This document shows, one piece after another, positions 45,654 to 56,912 of a stretch of 64,000 nt of DNA (the first letter of the stretch is position 1; each line of letters opens with the position of its first letter). The notes under the pieces are model-generated. The model saw only the letters and a program-made list of their open reading frames with translations. It was not told where the DNA came from and ran no database searches. The stretch comes from Methylobacterium iners (lineage in GTDB: Bacteria > Pseudomonadota > Alphaproteobacteria > Rhizobiales > Beijerinckiaceae). The position numbers were made by a program, and so were the translations under genes. The DNA lies in contig NZ_BPQP01000049.1 of assembly GCF_022179305.1 (NCBI RefSeq), forward strand, positions 91,605 to 155,604, in the 5' to 3' direction.

Positions 45654-47081
45654 TCAGACGAGGGCGCCGGTGCGCTCCGGTGCGGCCGCCACGGCAGGAT
45701 CCGAGGGCGGATCGGCCGGCACGGCCCGGCGCTCCAGGGTCCCGACCGTGCGGAAGGCAAGGACGACCGCCGCGAGCCCGAACAGGATGGAGCCGATCCC
45801 GACACCCGCGATCACGCCCTCGGGGCCGTACCAGGCCGCACCCAGCAGGGCCGGGGGCATCGTGCCCAGCGTGGCCCGCCCCCAGTTCAGCGCCGTCGAC
45901 AGGAAGGGAAAGCCGAGATTGTTGAAGGAGGCGTTCGACAGGAACAGGAGCCCGTTGAAGAACCAGACCGCGCCGCTGACGAGGCAGAAGAAGCGAAACA
46001 GGTCGGCGGCGAAGCCCTGGAGCTCGAACAGGCTCACGAGCGGATCGCGGGCCAGGATCAGCCCGAGCCAGACCACGATGACGTAGAGGGCGGTGACGAG
46101 GGTTCCGTCGCGCAGGACGCCGCGCATGCGATCGAAGCGGCCGGCGCCCCAGTTCTGCCCGAGGATCGGCCCGACCGCCCCCGACATCGCGAAGAGGCCG
46201 CCGAAGGCGACGGGCACCAAGCGGTCGATGACGGCATTGGCGGCAACCGCCGGCGCCCCGAACTTCGCGAAGGCGTGCGCCATGAAGGCGCTCGCCACCG
46301 GGGGGGCGAGGTTGGCGAGCACCGCCGGCAGCGCGATCCGGAACGTGGCGGGCGCGTCGGCGACGACGTCCCCGAGGCGCGGCCGGGCGAGGAGGCCGTG
46401 CCGGCTCATGCCCCACCAGCCGATCAGGGTGAAGACCAGCCGCGCGATGCAGGTGGCGATGGCGGCCCCGTCGACGCCGAGCCCGAAGCCGAAGATGAGA
46501 AGCGGGTCGATGACCGCCGTGACCAGGGCCCCGCCCAGAGTGACGTACATGGCGTGCCGCGCAGCCCCGACCGCGCGCAGCAGACCGGAATAGGTCATGC
46601 CGAGGCTCATGAGCAGGTTGGAGGGCAGCGTGATCCAGAGGAAGCGCTCCGCCACGGGCAGGGTCTCGGCGTCGGCGCCGATCCAGGTGAGCAGGGGCGT
46701 GAGCAGCGGCAGCAGCGCGAGGACGAGGACGCCCGACACGATCACCCCGTGCACGGCGGTCGAGGCCGCGAGCCGCCGCGCGCCGGCGCCGTCGCCCGCG
46801 CCGACGGCCCGCGAGACCAGGGCGCCGGCCGCGATCATCATGCCGACATTGATGGAAATGCCGACGAACTGGATGATCGTGGCGAAGCCGACCGCTGCGG
46901 TCAGGCGCGGATCGCCGAGCTTGGAGACGTAGAGAAGCGAGAGGAGGTCGACGACGAAGATCGCCATCAGCCCCACCGAGCCGGTCCCGGTCATCACGAG
47001 GACGTGGCGCAGGATCGAGCCGGTGACGAAGCGGGCGGGCTCCTCGGGCGCCGGCGGCAGCGCCGGCGCGAGGTCAGCCAT
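45654..47081 (-). CDS. MATE family efflux transporter
   Basis: A 475-residue, 12-helix multidrug and toxin extrusion transporter of the NorM/DinF-like class that uses a Na+ or H+ gradient. Characteristic are the repeated halves, starting with SILRHVLVMTGTGSVGLMAI and LVSRAVGAGDGAGARRLAAS, and the second half with GPILGQNWGAGRFDRMRGVL. The start is ATG 47081 (MADLAPALPPAPEE). It overlaps the upstream Kef antiporter stop by 8 bp, so the two are translationally coupled. The substrate is unknown. Confidence 0.9.
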   Translation of the reverse strand: MADLAPALPPAPEEPARFVTGSILRHVLVMTGTGSVGLMAIFVVDLLSLLYVSKLGDPRLTAAVGFATIIQFVGISINVGMMIAAGALVSRAVGAGDGAGARRLAASTAVHGVIVSGVLVLALLPLLTPLLTWIGADAETLPVAERFLWITLPSNLLMSLGMTYSGLLRAVGAARHAMYVTLGGALVTAVIDPLLIFGFGLGVDGAAIATCIARLVFTLIGWWGMSRHGLLARPRLGDVVADAPATFRIALPAVLANLAPPVASAFMAHAFAKFGAPAVAANAVIDRLVPVAFGGLFAMSGAVGPILGQNWGAGRFDRMRGVLRDGTLVTALYVIVVWLGLILARDPLVSLFELQGFAADLFRFFCLVSGAVWFFNGLLFLSNASFNNLGFPFLSTALNWGRATLGTMPPALLGAAWYGPEGVIAGVGIGSILFGLAAVVLAFRTVGTLERRAVPADPPSDPAVAAAPERTGALV

Positions 47082-48963
47082 CGACGCGTCCGTCCTGGGT
47101 CTCCAGGGTGCGGGTCGCCGCCTCGCGCCGCTCGGTCCCAATGATGTCGCGGGTCTCGGCATTGAGGGCGCGGGAGGGGCGCTTGGGCGCGGTCAGCGGC
47201 TCAGGCTTGATCTCGGGCGCGCCGCGCATCCAGCCGCTGCCGTCGGGCAGGGCGCCCGCCTGCTGCAGGACGAGGCGGGCGACGTCGCGCTTGCGCACGT
47301 CGGCGAGCGTCGCGGCCGCGGCCTCCGGGGCGACGCCGAGACCCTCCAGCGTCGCGCGCCCGAAGGCGAGGGCGGATTCCACCGTCTCGCGCAGCTGGTA
47401 ATCGACGTCGCGGTTCATGAGCGCGATCGAATGCGTGCGGTCGTAGGAGCGGACATAGGTACGCACGCTCGCGAACTCCTCGTGCACGATGTCGACGATC
47501 TTGAGCGCCGCCTCGGCGTCATCCACGCAGATGCAGAGAAGTTCCGCCCGACCGATCCCGGCGGCGCGCAGCACATCGAGGCGGGTCCCGTCGCCGTAGA
47601 AGATGCGGAAACCGAAGCGGGAGGCGCTACGGATCTGGTCGACGTCCTTGTCGATCACGGTGACGCTCACCCCCTCGGCGAGCAGGACCTGGGTCAGGAT
47701 CTGGCCGAAGCGCCCGAAGCCGATGACGAGGACGCGGGCCTCGGCGTTCTCGATGGTGTCGGGCGCGGGCTCCGGCTCGGCCGGGCGGCGGGCGAGCACG
47801 CCGTCAAGCGCCTTGGCGGCGATGGGGCCGACCAGCATGGTGAGCGCCGCGAGCGCCACGGCGAAGCGGGTCGAGGCGCCGTCGATGATGCCGAGGCCGC
47901 TGGCGAGGGGAAGCAGCACGAAGGCAAACTCGCCTGCCGGCGCCAGGATCGCCGCCCCGCGCACCGCATCGAGCCAGGGTGAGCCGAACAGCCGGAACAG
48001 GCCCGCGACCAAGGCCACCTTGATCAGGATCGCCGCCGCCGTCGCCCCGAACAGCGAAGGCCAGGCAGCCTTCAGGAGGTTGCCGTCGATCGACATGCCC
48101 ACCGACATGAAGAACAGGCCGAGCAGCATACCGCGGAACGGCTCGATGTCAGCCTCGAGCTGGTGGCGGAAGTTCGATTCCGCGAGCAGCACCCCGGCGA
48201 GGAAGGCGCCCATCGCCATCGAGAGGCCGACCTTCTCCATGAGGAGCGCGGTGCCGAGCACCACGAGGAGGGCGGCGGCCGTCATCACCTCGCGGGCGCC
48301 GCTCGCGGCGAGCAGGCCGAAGAAGGGGTTGAGGCCGTAGCGGCCGACGAGAACCACCGCGACGATGGCCGCTCCCACGGTTCCGGTGGAGCGCAGGGCA
48401 TCGCCGAGCCAGCCGGCATTGCCGCCGCCCCCGGCCGAGGCGAGGAGCGGCATCAGCGCCAGGATCGCGACCACCGAGATGTCCTGGAACAACAGCACCG
48501 CGAAGGAACGTCCGCCGTACGGCGTCCCCAGGTCGCCGCGCTCCTCAAGGAGCTGCAGGGCGACCGCCGTGGCCGAGAGGGCGAGCGTGATGCCGATGAC
48601 GATCGAGGCCGACGGCGACAGGCCCATCCAGGCGCCGACGCTCCCCAGCGCCAGCGAGCAGACGACCAGCTGCGCCGTCCCCAGGCCGAAGATGTCCCGG
48701 CGCATGGAGACGAGCCGCGAGATCTGCAATTCGAGCCCGACGATGAAGAGGAGCAGGACGACCCCGAGTTCCGCCACGCTTGCCGCGGTTTCCGGTTCGG
48801 CGATCAGCGAGAAGCCGAAGGGACCGATGATCACGCCGGCGACGAGGTAGCCGAGCACCGCGCTCTGGCCGAGCGCGCGGAAGACCGGCACGCCGATTAC
48901 CGCCGCCGACAGGAAGGTCAGGACCGGCGGCAGGAAGCTCGCGTGGGTGGAGGCGCCAGCCAT
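47074..48963 (-). CDS. Kef-type monovalent cation:proton antiporter (CPA2 family)
   Basis: A 629-residue protein with an N-terminal Na+/H+ exchanger-like membrane domain of about 12 helices (residues 10-390). Conserved features are GYLVAGVIIGPFGFSL, LLLFIVGLELQ, ALSATAVALQLL and FFMSVGMSID. A cytoplasmic TrkA-N (Rossmann) domain runs from about 410 (VLVIGFGRFGQI) to 530, then a C-terminal tail. This is the KefB/KefC layout for K+/H+ exchange, possibly under glutathione-adduct control. The start is ATG 48963, and the MATE gene follows with overlap. Confidence 0.92.
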   Translation of the reverse strand: MAGASTHASFLPPVLTFLSAAVIGVPVFRALGQSAVLGYLVAGVIIGPFGFSLIAEPETAASVAELGVVLLLFIVGLELQISRLVSMRRDIFGLGTAQLVVCSLALGSVGAWMGLSPSASIVIGITLALSATAVALQLLEERGDLGTPYGGRSFAVLLFQDISVVAILALMPLLASAGGGGNAGWLGDALRSTGTVGAAIVAVVLVGRYGLNPFFGLLAASGAREVMTAAALLVVLGTALLMEKVGLSMAMGAFLAGVLLAESNFRHQLEADIEPFRGMLLGLFFMSVGMSIDGNLLKAAWPSLFGATAAAILIKVALVAGLFRLFGSPWLDAVRGAAILAPAGEFAFVLLPLASGLGIIDGASTRFAVALAALTMLVGPIAAKALDGVLARRPAEPEPAPDTIENAEARVLVIGFGRFGQILTQVLLAEGVSVTVIDKDVDQIRSASRFGFRIFYGDGTRLDVLRAAGIGRAELLCICVDDAEAALKIVDIVHEEFASVRTYVRSYDRTHSIALMNRDVDYQLRETVESALAFGRATLEGLGVAPEAAAATLADVRKRDVARLVLQQAGALPDGSGWMRGAPEIKPEPLTAPKRPSRALNAETRDIIGTERREAATRTLETQDGRVDG

Positions 48964-49066
48964 CGTAGACCCGGATTGGAGGAGGCCTCCCGGCCCGGGA
49001 TGTCCCGGCCGGAGGCCCGCATCCTTTAACCCAGGCCGCAGCCCTCCGTCACGCCTCGCCACATGG

Positions 49067-49399
49067 TCAGAGGCCCATGTGGCGGAACCGGATCGCTCCG
49101 TTGTGCCGCAGCACACGCGGCGTCAGCCCGCGAGAACCCCGGCGCTCCCCGCGTCGCGCGATCAGGAAGAGGGAGGGGTCGCCGTTCTCAGGCAGGCAGG
49201 CATCCTCCACGTCCTGTGGAACGAGGCCGATATCCCGCAGGTCGCGCTCCGACATCGCGGCGAGCTGGTGAAGGACGCGCCGGTTCATCGCCTGGCGCGA
49301 GAGCCCGTCGGCCACCGCACCGACGAGGCGGGCCAGGTAGCGGACCGCCCTGTCGAGGAGGGACCGGGGCGCCGTCGGCGTGCAGGTCGTAGTGTTCAT
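49067..49399 (-). CDS. DUF1127 domain protein
   Basis: A 110-residue protein with a central DUF1127 motif of about 40 residues (RRVLHQLAAMSERDLRDIGL), found in many small, basic alphaproteobacterial proteins. Some are involved in RNA binding, phosphate or carbon metabolism and stress. Longer flanking parts are present here: an N-terminal PRSLLDRAVRYLARLVGAV and an Arg-rich tail. The start at 49399 lies behind AGGAGCGAGACATG. It is divergent from the MocR regulator by 112 bp, and its promoter probably overlaps the ACAAT/ATTGT repeats. Confidence 0.85.
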   Translation of the reverse strand: MNTTTCTPTAPRSLLDRAVRYLARLVGAVADGLSRQAMNRRVLHQLAAMSERDLRDIGLVPQDVEDACLPENGDPSLFLIARRGERRGSRGLTPRVLRHNGAIRFRHMGL

Positions 49400-49462
49400 G
49401 TCTCGCTCCTTCCGCTTCGTCGCCGCGAAGGAATGGCGCGCGCGGGGCTGGCCGCGACAGGC

Positions 49463-49499
49463 ACAATCCAGTACGATTTCGCGGAATTGTCCGGACAAT
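49463..49499. promoter_or_regulatory. ACAAT/ATTGT repeats, probable MocR operator
   Basis: ACAAT at 49463-49467, then the perfect palindrome ATTGTCCGGACAAT at 49486-49499, ending 12 bp before the MocR ATG. Two ACAAT copies thus repeat directly with 32-bp start spacing, about three helical turns, the kind of spacing MocR dimers use. This is visible structure; function is inferred. Confidence 0.55.
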
Positions 49500-49511
49500 C
49501 TGGCCGTACAG

Positions 49512-50957
49512 ATGAAAGCCTCGTCCCGAGCCGAGCCCAGCCGCGTCGGCCGCGTCACCGCCGCGATCGCCGAGCGGATCGCCGGCCGTCACCTGGCGCC
49601 GGGCACCCGGCTGCCCTCGGTTCGGGCCTTCGCCGAGGCCATGGGCGTGTCGAAATCGACGGTGGTCGAGGCCTACGACCGGCTCGGCGCCGAGGGGCTG
49701 ATCGTGGCGCGCCGCGGCTCGGGCTTCTACGTCGCCGGAAAGACGAGGCCGCTGTGCCTGAAGACCGTGGGGCCGCAGCTCGACCGGGAAGTCGATCCGC
49801 TCTGGATCGCGCGGCAATCGCTCCAGTCGGGTCCGGGCCTGCTCAAGCCCGGCTCGGGCTGGCTGCCGTCGGCCTGGATGCCGATGGAGGCGATCCGCCG
49901 GGGCCTGCGCCAAGCCGCGCGAACGCAGGACCGCGGCCTCGTCTGCTACGATCAGCCCCTCGGCTTCCCGCCCCTGCGCGCCCAGATCGCCCGCCGGCTG
50001 GGCGAGCGGGGCGTCGAGGCGGATGCCGACCAGATCCTGCTCGTCGATTCGGCGACGCAGGCACTCGACCTGATCTGCCGGTTCCTTATCGAGCCCGGCG
50101 ACACCGTAGTGGTGGACGATCCCTGCTACTCGAACTTGCACGCCCTCTTGCGGGCGCACCGGGTCACGGTCGTCGGCGTGCCCTACACGCCCTCGGGACC
50201 GGACCTGGCAGGGCTGGAGGCGATGCTCGCCCAGCATCGCCCGCGCTTCTACCTGACGAACTCCGCCCTCCAGAATCCCACCGGCGCGACCCTGGCACCG
50301 GCCGTGGCGCACAAGGTGCTGCGGCTGGCGGAGGCCCACGGCACCCTGATCATCGAGGACGACATCTTCGGCGATCTCGAGCCCGACCCGGCGCCGCGGC
50401 TCGCCGGTTTCGACGGGCTGGAGCGGGTGATCCAGATCGGCAGCTTTTCCAAGATCCTCTCGGCCTCGATCCGCTGCGGCTTCATCGCGCTGAGGCCGGA
50501 CTGGGTCGAGGCGCTCATCGACCTCAAGCTCGCCACCGCGCTGAGCAGCGGCCACTTCTCGGCGGTGCTGATGCACGGGCTCATCACCGACGGCACCTAC
50601 CGCCACCATGTCGGCGAGGTGCGCGAAAAGCTCGCCCGCGACATGGGCCGGACCCTGCGCCGCCTCGAGGCCTGCGGCCTCACGCCCTGGACGCAGCCGC
50701 GCGGCGGCCTGTTCCTGTGGGCGCGCCTGCCCGACGGGCTCGATTCCGCCGAGATCGCCCGGCGGGCACTCGCCAACGACGTGGTCCTGGGGCCGGGCGG
50801 CGCCTACAGCCTCTCGCCGATGGGACAGCGCTTCCTCCGCTTCAACGTCGCCCATTGCGGCGACCCGCGGATCTTCGCCGTGCTTCAGGAGGCGATGGCT
50901 GCCTCGCGCCGCTCTCCACGCCACGGAGCGGAACCAGTGGCCTACGGCGACGCTTGA
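49512..50957 (+). CDS. MocR-type GntR regulator with aminotransferase domain
   Basis: A 481-residue MocR/PdxR-family regulator. The N-terminal GntR winged helix (about residues 10-75) contains IAERIAGRHLAPGTRLPSVR and MGVSKSTVVEAYDRLGAEG. The C-terminal fold-type I aminotransferase domain has CYDQPLGFPPLRAQIA, DPCYSNLHALL, LTNSALQNPTGAT, EDDIFGDLE and the PLP lysine in IGSFSKILSASIRCGF. Such proteins regulate their own gene and a divergent partner, here the DUF1127 gene. The ligand may be PLP with an amino compound. The start ATG 49512 sits just after the palindrome. Confidence 0.9.
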   Translation: MKASSRAEPSRVGRVTAAIAERIAGRHLAPGTRLPSVRAFAEAMGVSKSTVVEAYDRLGAEGLIVARRGSGFYVAGKTRPLCLKTVGPQLDREVDPLWIARQSLQSGPGLLKPGSGWLPSAWMPMEAIRRGLRQAARTQDRGLVCYDQPLGFPPLRAQIARRLGERGVEADADQILLVDSATQALDLICRFLIEPGDTVVVDDPCYSNLHALLRAHRVTVVGVPYTPSGPDLAGLEAMLAQHRPRFYLTNSALQNPTGATLAPAVAHKVLRLAEAHGTLIIEDDIFGDLEPDPAPRLAGFDGLERVIQIGSFSKILSASIRCGFIALRPDWVEALIDLKLATALSSGHFSAVLMHGLITDGTYRHHVGEVREKLARDMGRTLRRLEACGLTPWTQPRGGLFLWARLPDGLDSAEIARRALANDVVLGPGGAYSLSPMGQRFLRFNVAHCGDPRIFAVLQEAMAASRRSPRHGAEPVAYGDA

Positions 50958-50997
50958 GCATCGCGCACCGTTGCGGCTGCGCGATCGAGGACGTCCC

Positions 50998-52221
50998 ATG
51001 CCCAAGCGCGAGCCTCAGGAGCCGATCCCGCCGAGTCTGCTCCCGCCCTGGCGCAGCGACGCCCGCGTCGCGCTCCAGGAGCAGGCCCGCGCCTTCGCCC
51101 GCGACGTGGTGATGCCGATCGCCGACGAGCTCGACCCGCAGAAGGCCGAGATGCCCCGCTCGCTCATCGACGGAATGGCGGCGAAGGGCTGGTTCGGCAT
51201 CACCATCCCCGAGGCGCATGGCGGCCTCGGGCTCGGCGTGTTCGAGTACTGCCTCGTATCGGAAGAACTCGCCCGTGCCTGGCTCTCGGTGGGCAGCATC
51301 CTCGCCCGCGGCCAGGGGCTCGGCACCCAGACCCTGGACGACGAGCGCCGCCGCACCCTGCTGCGCAAATCCGCGCGCGGCGAGTGGATCGGCGCCATCG
51401 CGCTCTCCGAGCCGACGGCCGGCTCGGATCTCGCCGGCGTCGAGACCCGCGCGGTGCGCGAGGGCGACGAATGGGTGCTCACCGGCACCAAGCGCTGGGC
51501 CGGCTTCGCACTCGCCGCCGACTTCGTCGAGGTCCTGGCCCGCACCCGCGAACCGCGCGAGGGCGAGCCGCGCTCGGCCGGGTTGGAGCCCTTCCTGGTG
51601 GTCAAGCAGCCCGGCACCTTCCCTGCGGGCATGACGGGCCACGCCATCGACAAGATCGGCTATCACGGCTTCCTCACCTGGCAGCTCGAACTCGATGGCG
51701 TGCGCGTGCCCGAGGGCGACCGCCTCACCGGCCTCTACGGCGACGAGGGCGCCGACGCGGATTCCGGGGGCTTCGCCTCCGTGCAGCGCGGCCTTAACAT
51801 CGCCCGCGTCCACACCGCCGCCCGCGCCGTCGGCGTCGCCCGCGCGGCCCTGGAGGACACCCAGACCTATCTCCAGGAGCGCGAGCAGTTCGGCCACCCC
51901 ATCGCCGAGTTCCAGGCCCTGCGCTTCGCGCTGGCCGACATGGCCGCCGAGGTGGCCCAGGCCCGCGCCTATTGGTGCCAGGTCGCGCATCTCCTCGACG
52001 CGGGCGAGCCGGCCGAGAGCGAGTCGGCGCAGGTGAAGCTCGTCGCCACCGAGATGGCCGTGCGCGTCACCAACCAGGCGATGCAGCTCCACGGCGGCAA
52101 CGGCTACACGACCGAGCGCCGGGTCGAGCGCTACTGGCGCGATGCCCGGCTGACGACGATCTTCGAGGGAACGAGCGAGATCCAACGGCGGATCGTCAGC
52201 GACCGGCTGCTGGGGCGGTGA
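50998..52221 (+). CDS. Acyl-CoA dehydrogenase
   Basis: A 407-residue FAD-dependent acyl-CoA dehydrogenase. The N-terminal helical domain is followed by the FAD-binding ALSEPTAGSDLAG and the beta domain (GTKRWAGFAL). The C-terminal helices carry LQEREQFGHPIAEFQALRF and AMQLHGGNGYTTERRVERYW. The catalytic base is the glutamate in IFEGTSEIQ, near the end. The chain-length preference cannot be told. It follows the MocR gene by 40 bp on the same strand and may be cotranscribed. The start ATG at 50998 gives MPKREPQEP. Confidence 0.92.
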   Translation: MPKREPQEPIPPSLLPPWRSDARVALQEQARAFARDVVMPIADELDPQKAEMPRSLIDGMAAKGWFGITIPEAHGGLGLGVFEYCLVSEELARAWLSVGSILARGQGLGTQTLDDERRRTLLRKSARGEWIGAIALSEPTAGSDLAGVETRAVREGDEWVLTGTKRWAGFALAADFVEVLARTREPREGEPRSAGLEPFLVVKQPGTFPAGMTGHAIDKIGYHGFLTWQLELDGVRVPEGDRLTGLYGDEGADADSGGFASVQRGLNIARVHTAARAVGVARAALEDTQTYLQEREQFGHPIAEFQALRFALADMAAEVAQARAYWCQVAHLLDAGEPAESESAQVKLVATEMAVRVTNQAMQLHGGNGYTTERRVERYWRDARLTTIFEGTSEIQRRIVSDRLLGR

Positions 52222-52234
52222 GGAGGCCTGCTCG

Positions 52235-53032
52235 TCAGGCGCGCGGCGCCCCGTCGGCCTCGATCTCCAGGCCTTCCCCGACGGAGAGCCGTCCCCCGGC
52301 CAGCACCTCGGCATAGACCCCGCAATCGGTGTGGCCGAGATGGTGGTCGAGGGTGCGTGGAATCGCGAGGTCGCGCTGGCCCGTCATCGGGTCGACGTTG
52401 GTGGCCGCGCAGCGTTCCGTGCGCTTGAGGACGCGCAGGCGCAGGCCGTCGGCGGTCTTGAGGACCCGGCCGACGAGGTCGAGCTCGGCCCAGGGCGCGA
52501 GGCCCGTGACATAGAGGTTGGCCCGGAAGCGCAGCGGGTCGACCGGGGCGCCGACCCAATCCTCGATCGCGGCGACGCTCGCGAGATTGATCAGCGAGAC
52601 GTAGCCGCGGGCCGAATCCGTGAACCGGAATCCCTCCGGCGAGCGCAGCAGGCGCGGCGCGCCCCGGAGCGAGTCCGGCAGGTAGCCACGCAGGAAATCC
52701 TCGATCGCCCGCCGTCCTTCCTCAGTGGCAAGGTGCGCTTGTGCCGCGACGCGGCCCTCGTGCCGGATGGTCAGGACGTCCCGCGCCGGATCGTAGCGGG
52801 CGTCGAGCCGGGCGAGCGCCTCGTCGCGCATCAGCATGAGGAACTTGATCTTGGGCTGGTGGCGCGGGGCCGTCGGATCGAAGCCCGACGGGCCGTTCTC
52901 GATCGCGAACAGGCGGTCGCCCGGAAAGTAGGCCCCAGGCTCCAGCCTGGCCTCGCTGAGCGGCTCGGGGCTCAGCCCCTTCACGGGGTAGCGGTACAGT
53001 GCGTCGAGGCGGAGGTCGGGCGTGCGAGTCAT
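52235..53032 (-). CDS. MOSC domain protein (YcbX/MOCS-like)
   Basis: A 265-residue protein with an N-terminal beta-barrel ([20 protein letters not shown]) and a C-terminal MOSC domain ([16 protein letters not shown]). The conserved cysteine lies in [18 protein letters not shown]. This layout matches YcbX, a molybdenum-cofactor protein that reduces N-hydroxylated compounds, or sulfur-carrying MOSC proteins. The start ATG at 53032 ([12 protein letters not shown]) is chosen because the barrel begins there. It is convergent with the acyl-CoA dehydrogenase. Confidence 0.88.
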   Translation of the reverse strand: MTRTPDLRLDALYRYPVKGLSPEPLSEARLEPGAYFPGDRLFAIENGPSGFDPTAPRHQPKIKFLMLMRDEALARLDARYDPARDVLTIRHEGRVAAQAHLATEEGRRAIEDFLRGYLPDSLRGAPRLLRSPEGFRFTDSARGYVSLINLASVAAIEDWVGAPVDPLRFRANLYVTGLAPWAELDLVGRVLKTADGLRLRVLKRTERCAATNVDPMTGQRDLAIPRTLDHHLGHTDCGVYAEVLAGGRLSVGEGLEIEADGAPRA

Positions 53033-53232
53033 GCGGTGAGCGTGACCGTGATCCGCACCGCGATGCAAGTCCCGGCCTCCGCCCTTGTGGTGCTCAATTG
53101 CAACACCACATCGGGGCAAGCGGCGGCCGATGCGGCGCCGCCATCCTCAGCGGAAGGGTCCGGAGGATGTCATCGCGTCGATCGGCCGTGCCACCGAGCG
53201 GGCGGTTGGGATCGAGCGGGGAGGGAAGACAC

Positions 53233-55857
<2,625 letters not shown>

Positions 55858-55904
55858 GCGGATGGCGCGGAGCCCTCATCGGGGAGGGCGCCGCGCCCGG
55901 AGCC

Positions 55905-56141
55905 TCAGGCCGGCGCGTTCGGGTGTTGCCGGAAATGCTTGGGGAACCCGACGCGAGCCTCGTCGCCCGATATCACGTGGGCCTCCCGTTCGTTCTCGAT
56001 CCACCACGCCTCGCACAGATCGCAGCGGCGGAGCTGGGCATGGGCCTCAAGGCTCACGGCGAGCGGGAGAGGCGTGGTGGGGCTGCCCGCGAGGATCCCC
56101 GCCCGGCATGCCTCACAACCCTGATCGTACCACTCTGCCAT
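55905..56141 (-). CDS. Small zinc-ribbon-like protein, hypothetical
   Basis: A 78-residue protein with two Cys-x2-Cys pairs (GCEACRAG and RCDLCEAWW), spaced about 28 residues apart and suggesting a small zinc-binding fold. The tail ENEREAHVISGDEARVGFP is polar. It is convergent with clpB, with 47 bp between. No family is recognised. The paired cysteines make a chance frame less likely, but there is no second line of evidence. Confidence 0.55.
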   Translation of the reverse strand: MAEWYDQGCEACRAGILAGSPTTPLPLAVSLEAHAQLRRCDLCEAWWIENEREAHVISGDEARVGFPKHFRQHPNAPA

Positions 56142-56194
56142 CCTGGGCCATCCCGGGCCTCGCCGATCGGAAAGCTCTCGTTAACCATACTGCC

Positions 56195-56286
56195 GTAGCG
56201 AGGGCTCACAGGCTGCTGGTTACCGTCTCAACACCGGGGCAGCGTGCGACACAGGCGATCCGAGCCCCCCTCGGATCGCCTTCTTT
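56195..56286 (+). ncRNA. Candidate small RNA with its own terminator
   Basis: In a 263-bp gap between two minus-strand genes the plus strand has a strong intrinsic terminator but no gene before it. TTAACCAT (56181-56188) lies just upstream as a possible regulatory or -10-like element. A transcript of about 70-100 nt ending at 56286 is therefore plausible. The 5' end is a guess, and no known RNA family was recognised. Confidence 0.4.
56254..56286 (+). terminator. Intrinsic terminator on the plus strand, no upstream gene
   Basis: A perfect 10-bp stem (GGCGATCCGA with TCGGATCGCC) with a G/C loop, followed by TTCTTT on the plus strand. The minus strand lacks a T-run after it, so it does not serve the flanking minus-strand genes. 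Confidence 0.7.
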
Positions 56287-56404
56287 GTTCTGGGTGCCGT
56301 TCCGTCAGTTCCGACCCGCCACGGGATTCCGGCGTGCACCTCCGCCAAGACCGTGATCTCGGGCCGTGCGAGGACAAATCGCGCTGGCCAGGATGGTTCA
56401 CACC

Positions 56405-56755
56405 TCAGCGCCGGAAGCCGAAGGCGAGCGTCTGGACCTGCTGGTCGAGGGACGCGATCGTGACGGCGGTCGACTGGCCGACGCAGCGGGCGTAGCTGTT
56501 GCTGGTCAACATCCCTGTCGCCCATTCGCGGCAGGAGTACAGCGACGGCATAACAAGAAGCGCCAGACCGACGGCGATAACGATCGCGAACTGGAGGAGC
56601 AGTCGGCGCAGCCATCCTCCCGGGCTCGGCACGGCCACACTTGGCTCATCGGCCCGTTGGGCGGGCGCGTCGGTCAGGTCGCGAACGGCGAGCCCGCGCT
56701 GGCGCCGGACCGCCAGCATGTCCTCGACGCTATGATCCTTCACCGCTACCGACAT
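56405..56755 (-). CDS. Single-helix membrane protein, hypothetical
   Basis: A 116-residue protein with a polar N-terminal half (DHSVEDMLAVRRQRGLAVRDL) that lies in the cytoplasm by the positive-inside rule. One membrane helix follows (LLLQFAIVIAVGLALLVMP), then a C-terminal part with two cysteines (YSCREWAT and ARCVGQS). No family is recognised. The start ATG 56755 has GGGGG about 8 nt upstream. It is divergent from the AtoE gene. Confidence 0.55.
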   Translation of the reverse strand: MSVAVKDHSVEDMLAVRRQRGLAVRDLTDAPAQRADEPSVAVPSPGGWLRRLLLQFAIVIAVGLALLVMPSLYSCREWATGMLTSNSYARCVGQSTAVTIASLDQQVQTLAFGFRR

Positions 56756-56912
56756 CGGACGTGCCCCCGGATTCTCACCCCTTCCGGTTAAAGCCAAGCC
56801 GCTAAGGAAGGCTGAAGCATCGAGCCGGGCGCGGCTTGAGCCCGGCGGCATCTGCACCAGATGGCACGCCACCGGCGGTTTTCCCAACGCACCGGCTTTC
56901 GAAGGGCGGTCG

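Noticed and set aside
53084-53110. Possible RpoH promoter before clpB
   Set aside because: CTTG is present, but the -10 part (ACCACAT) fits the consensus poorly.
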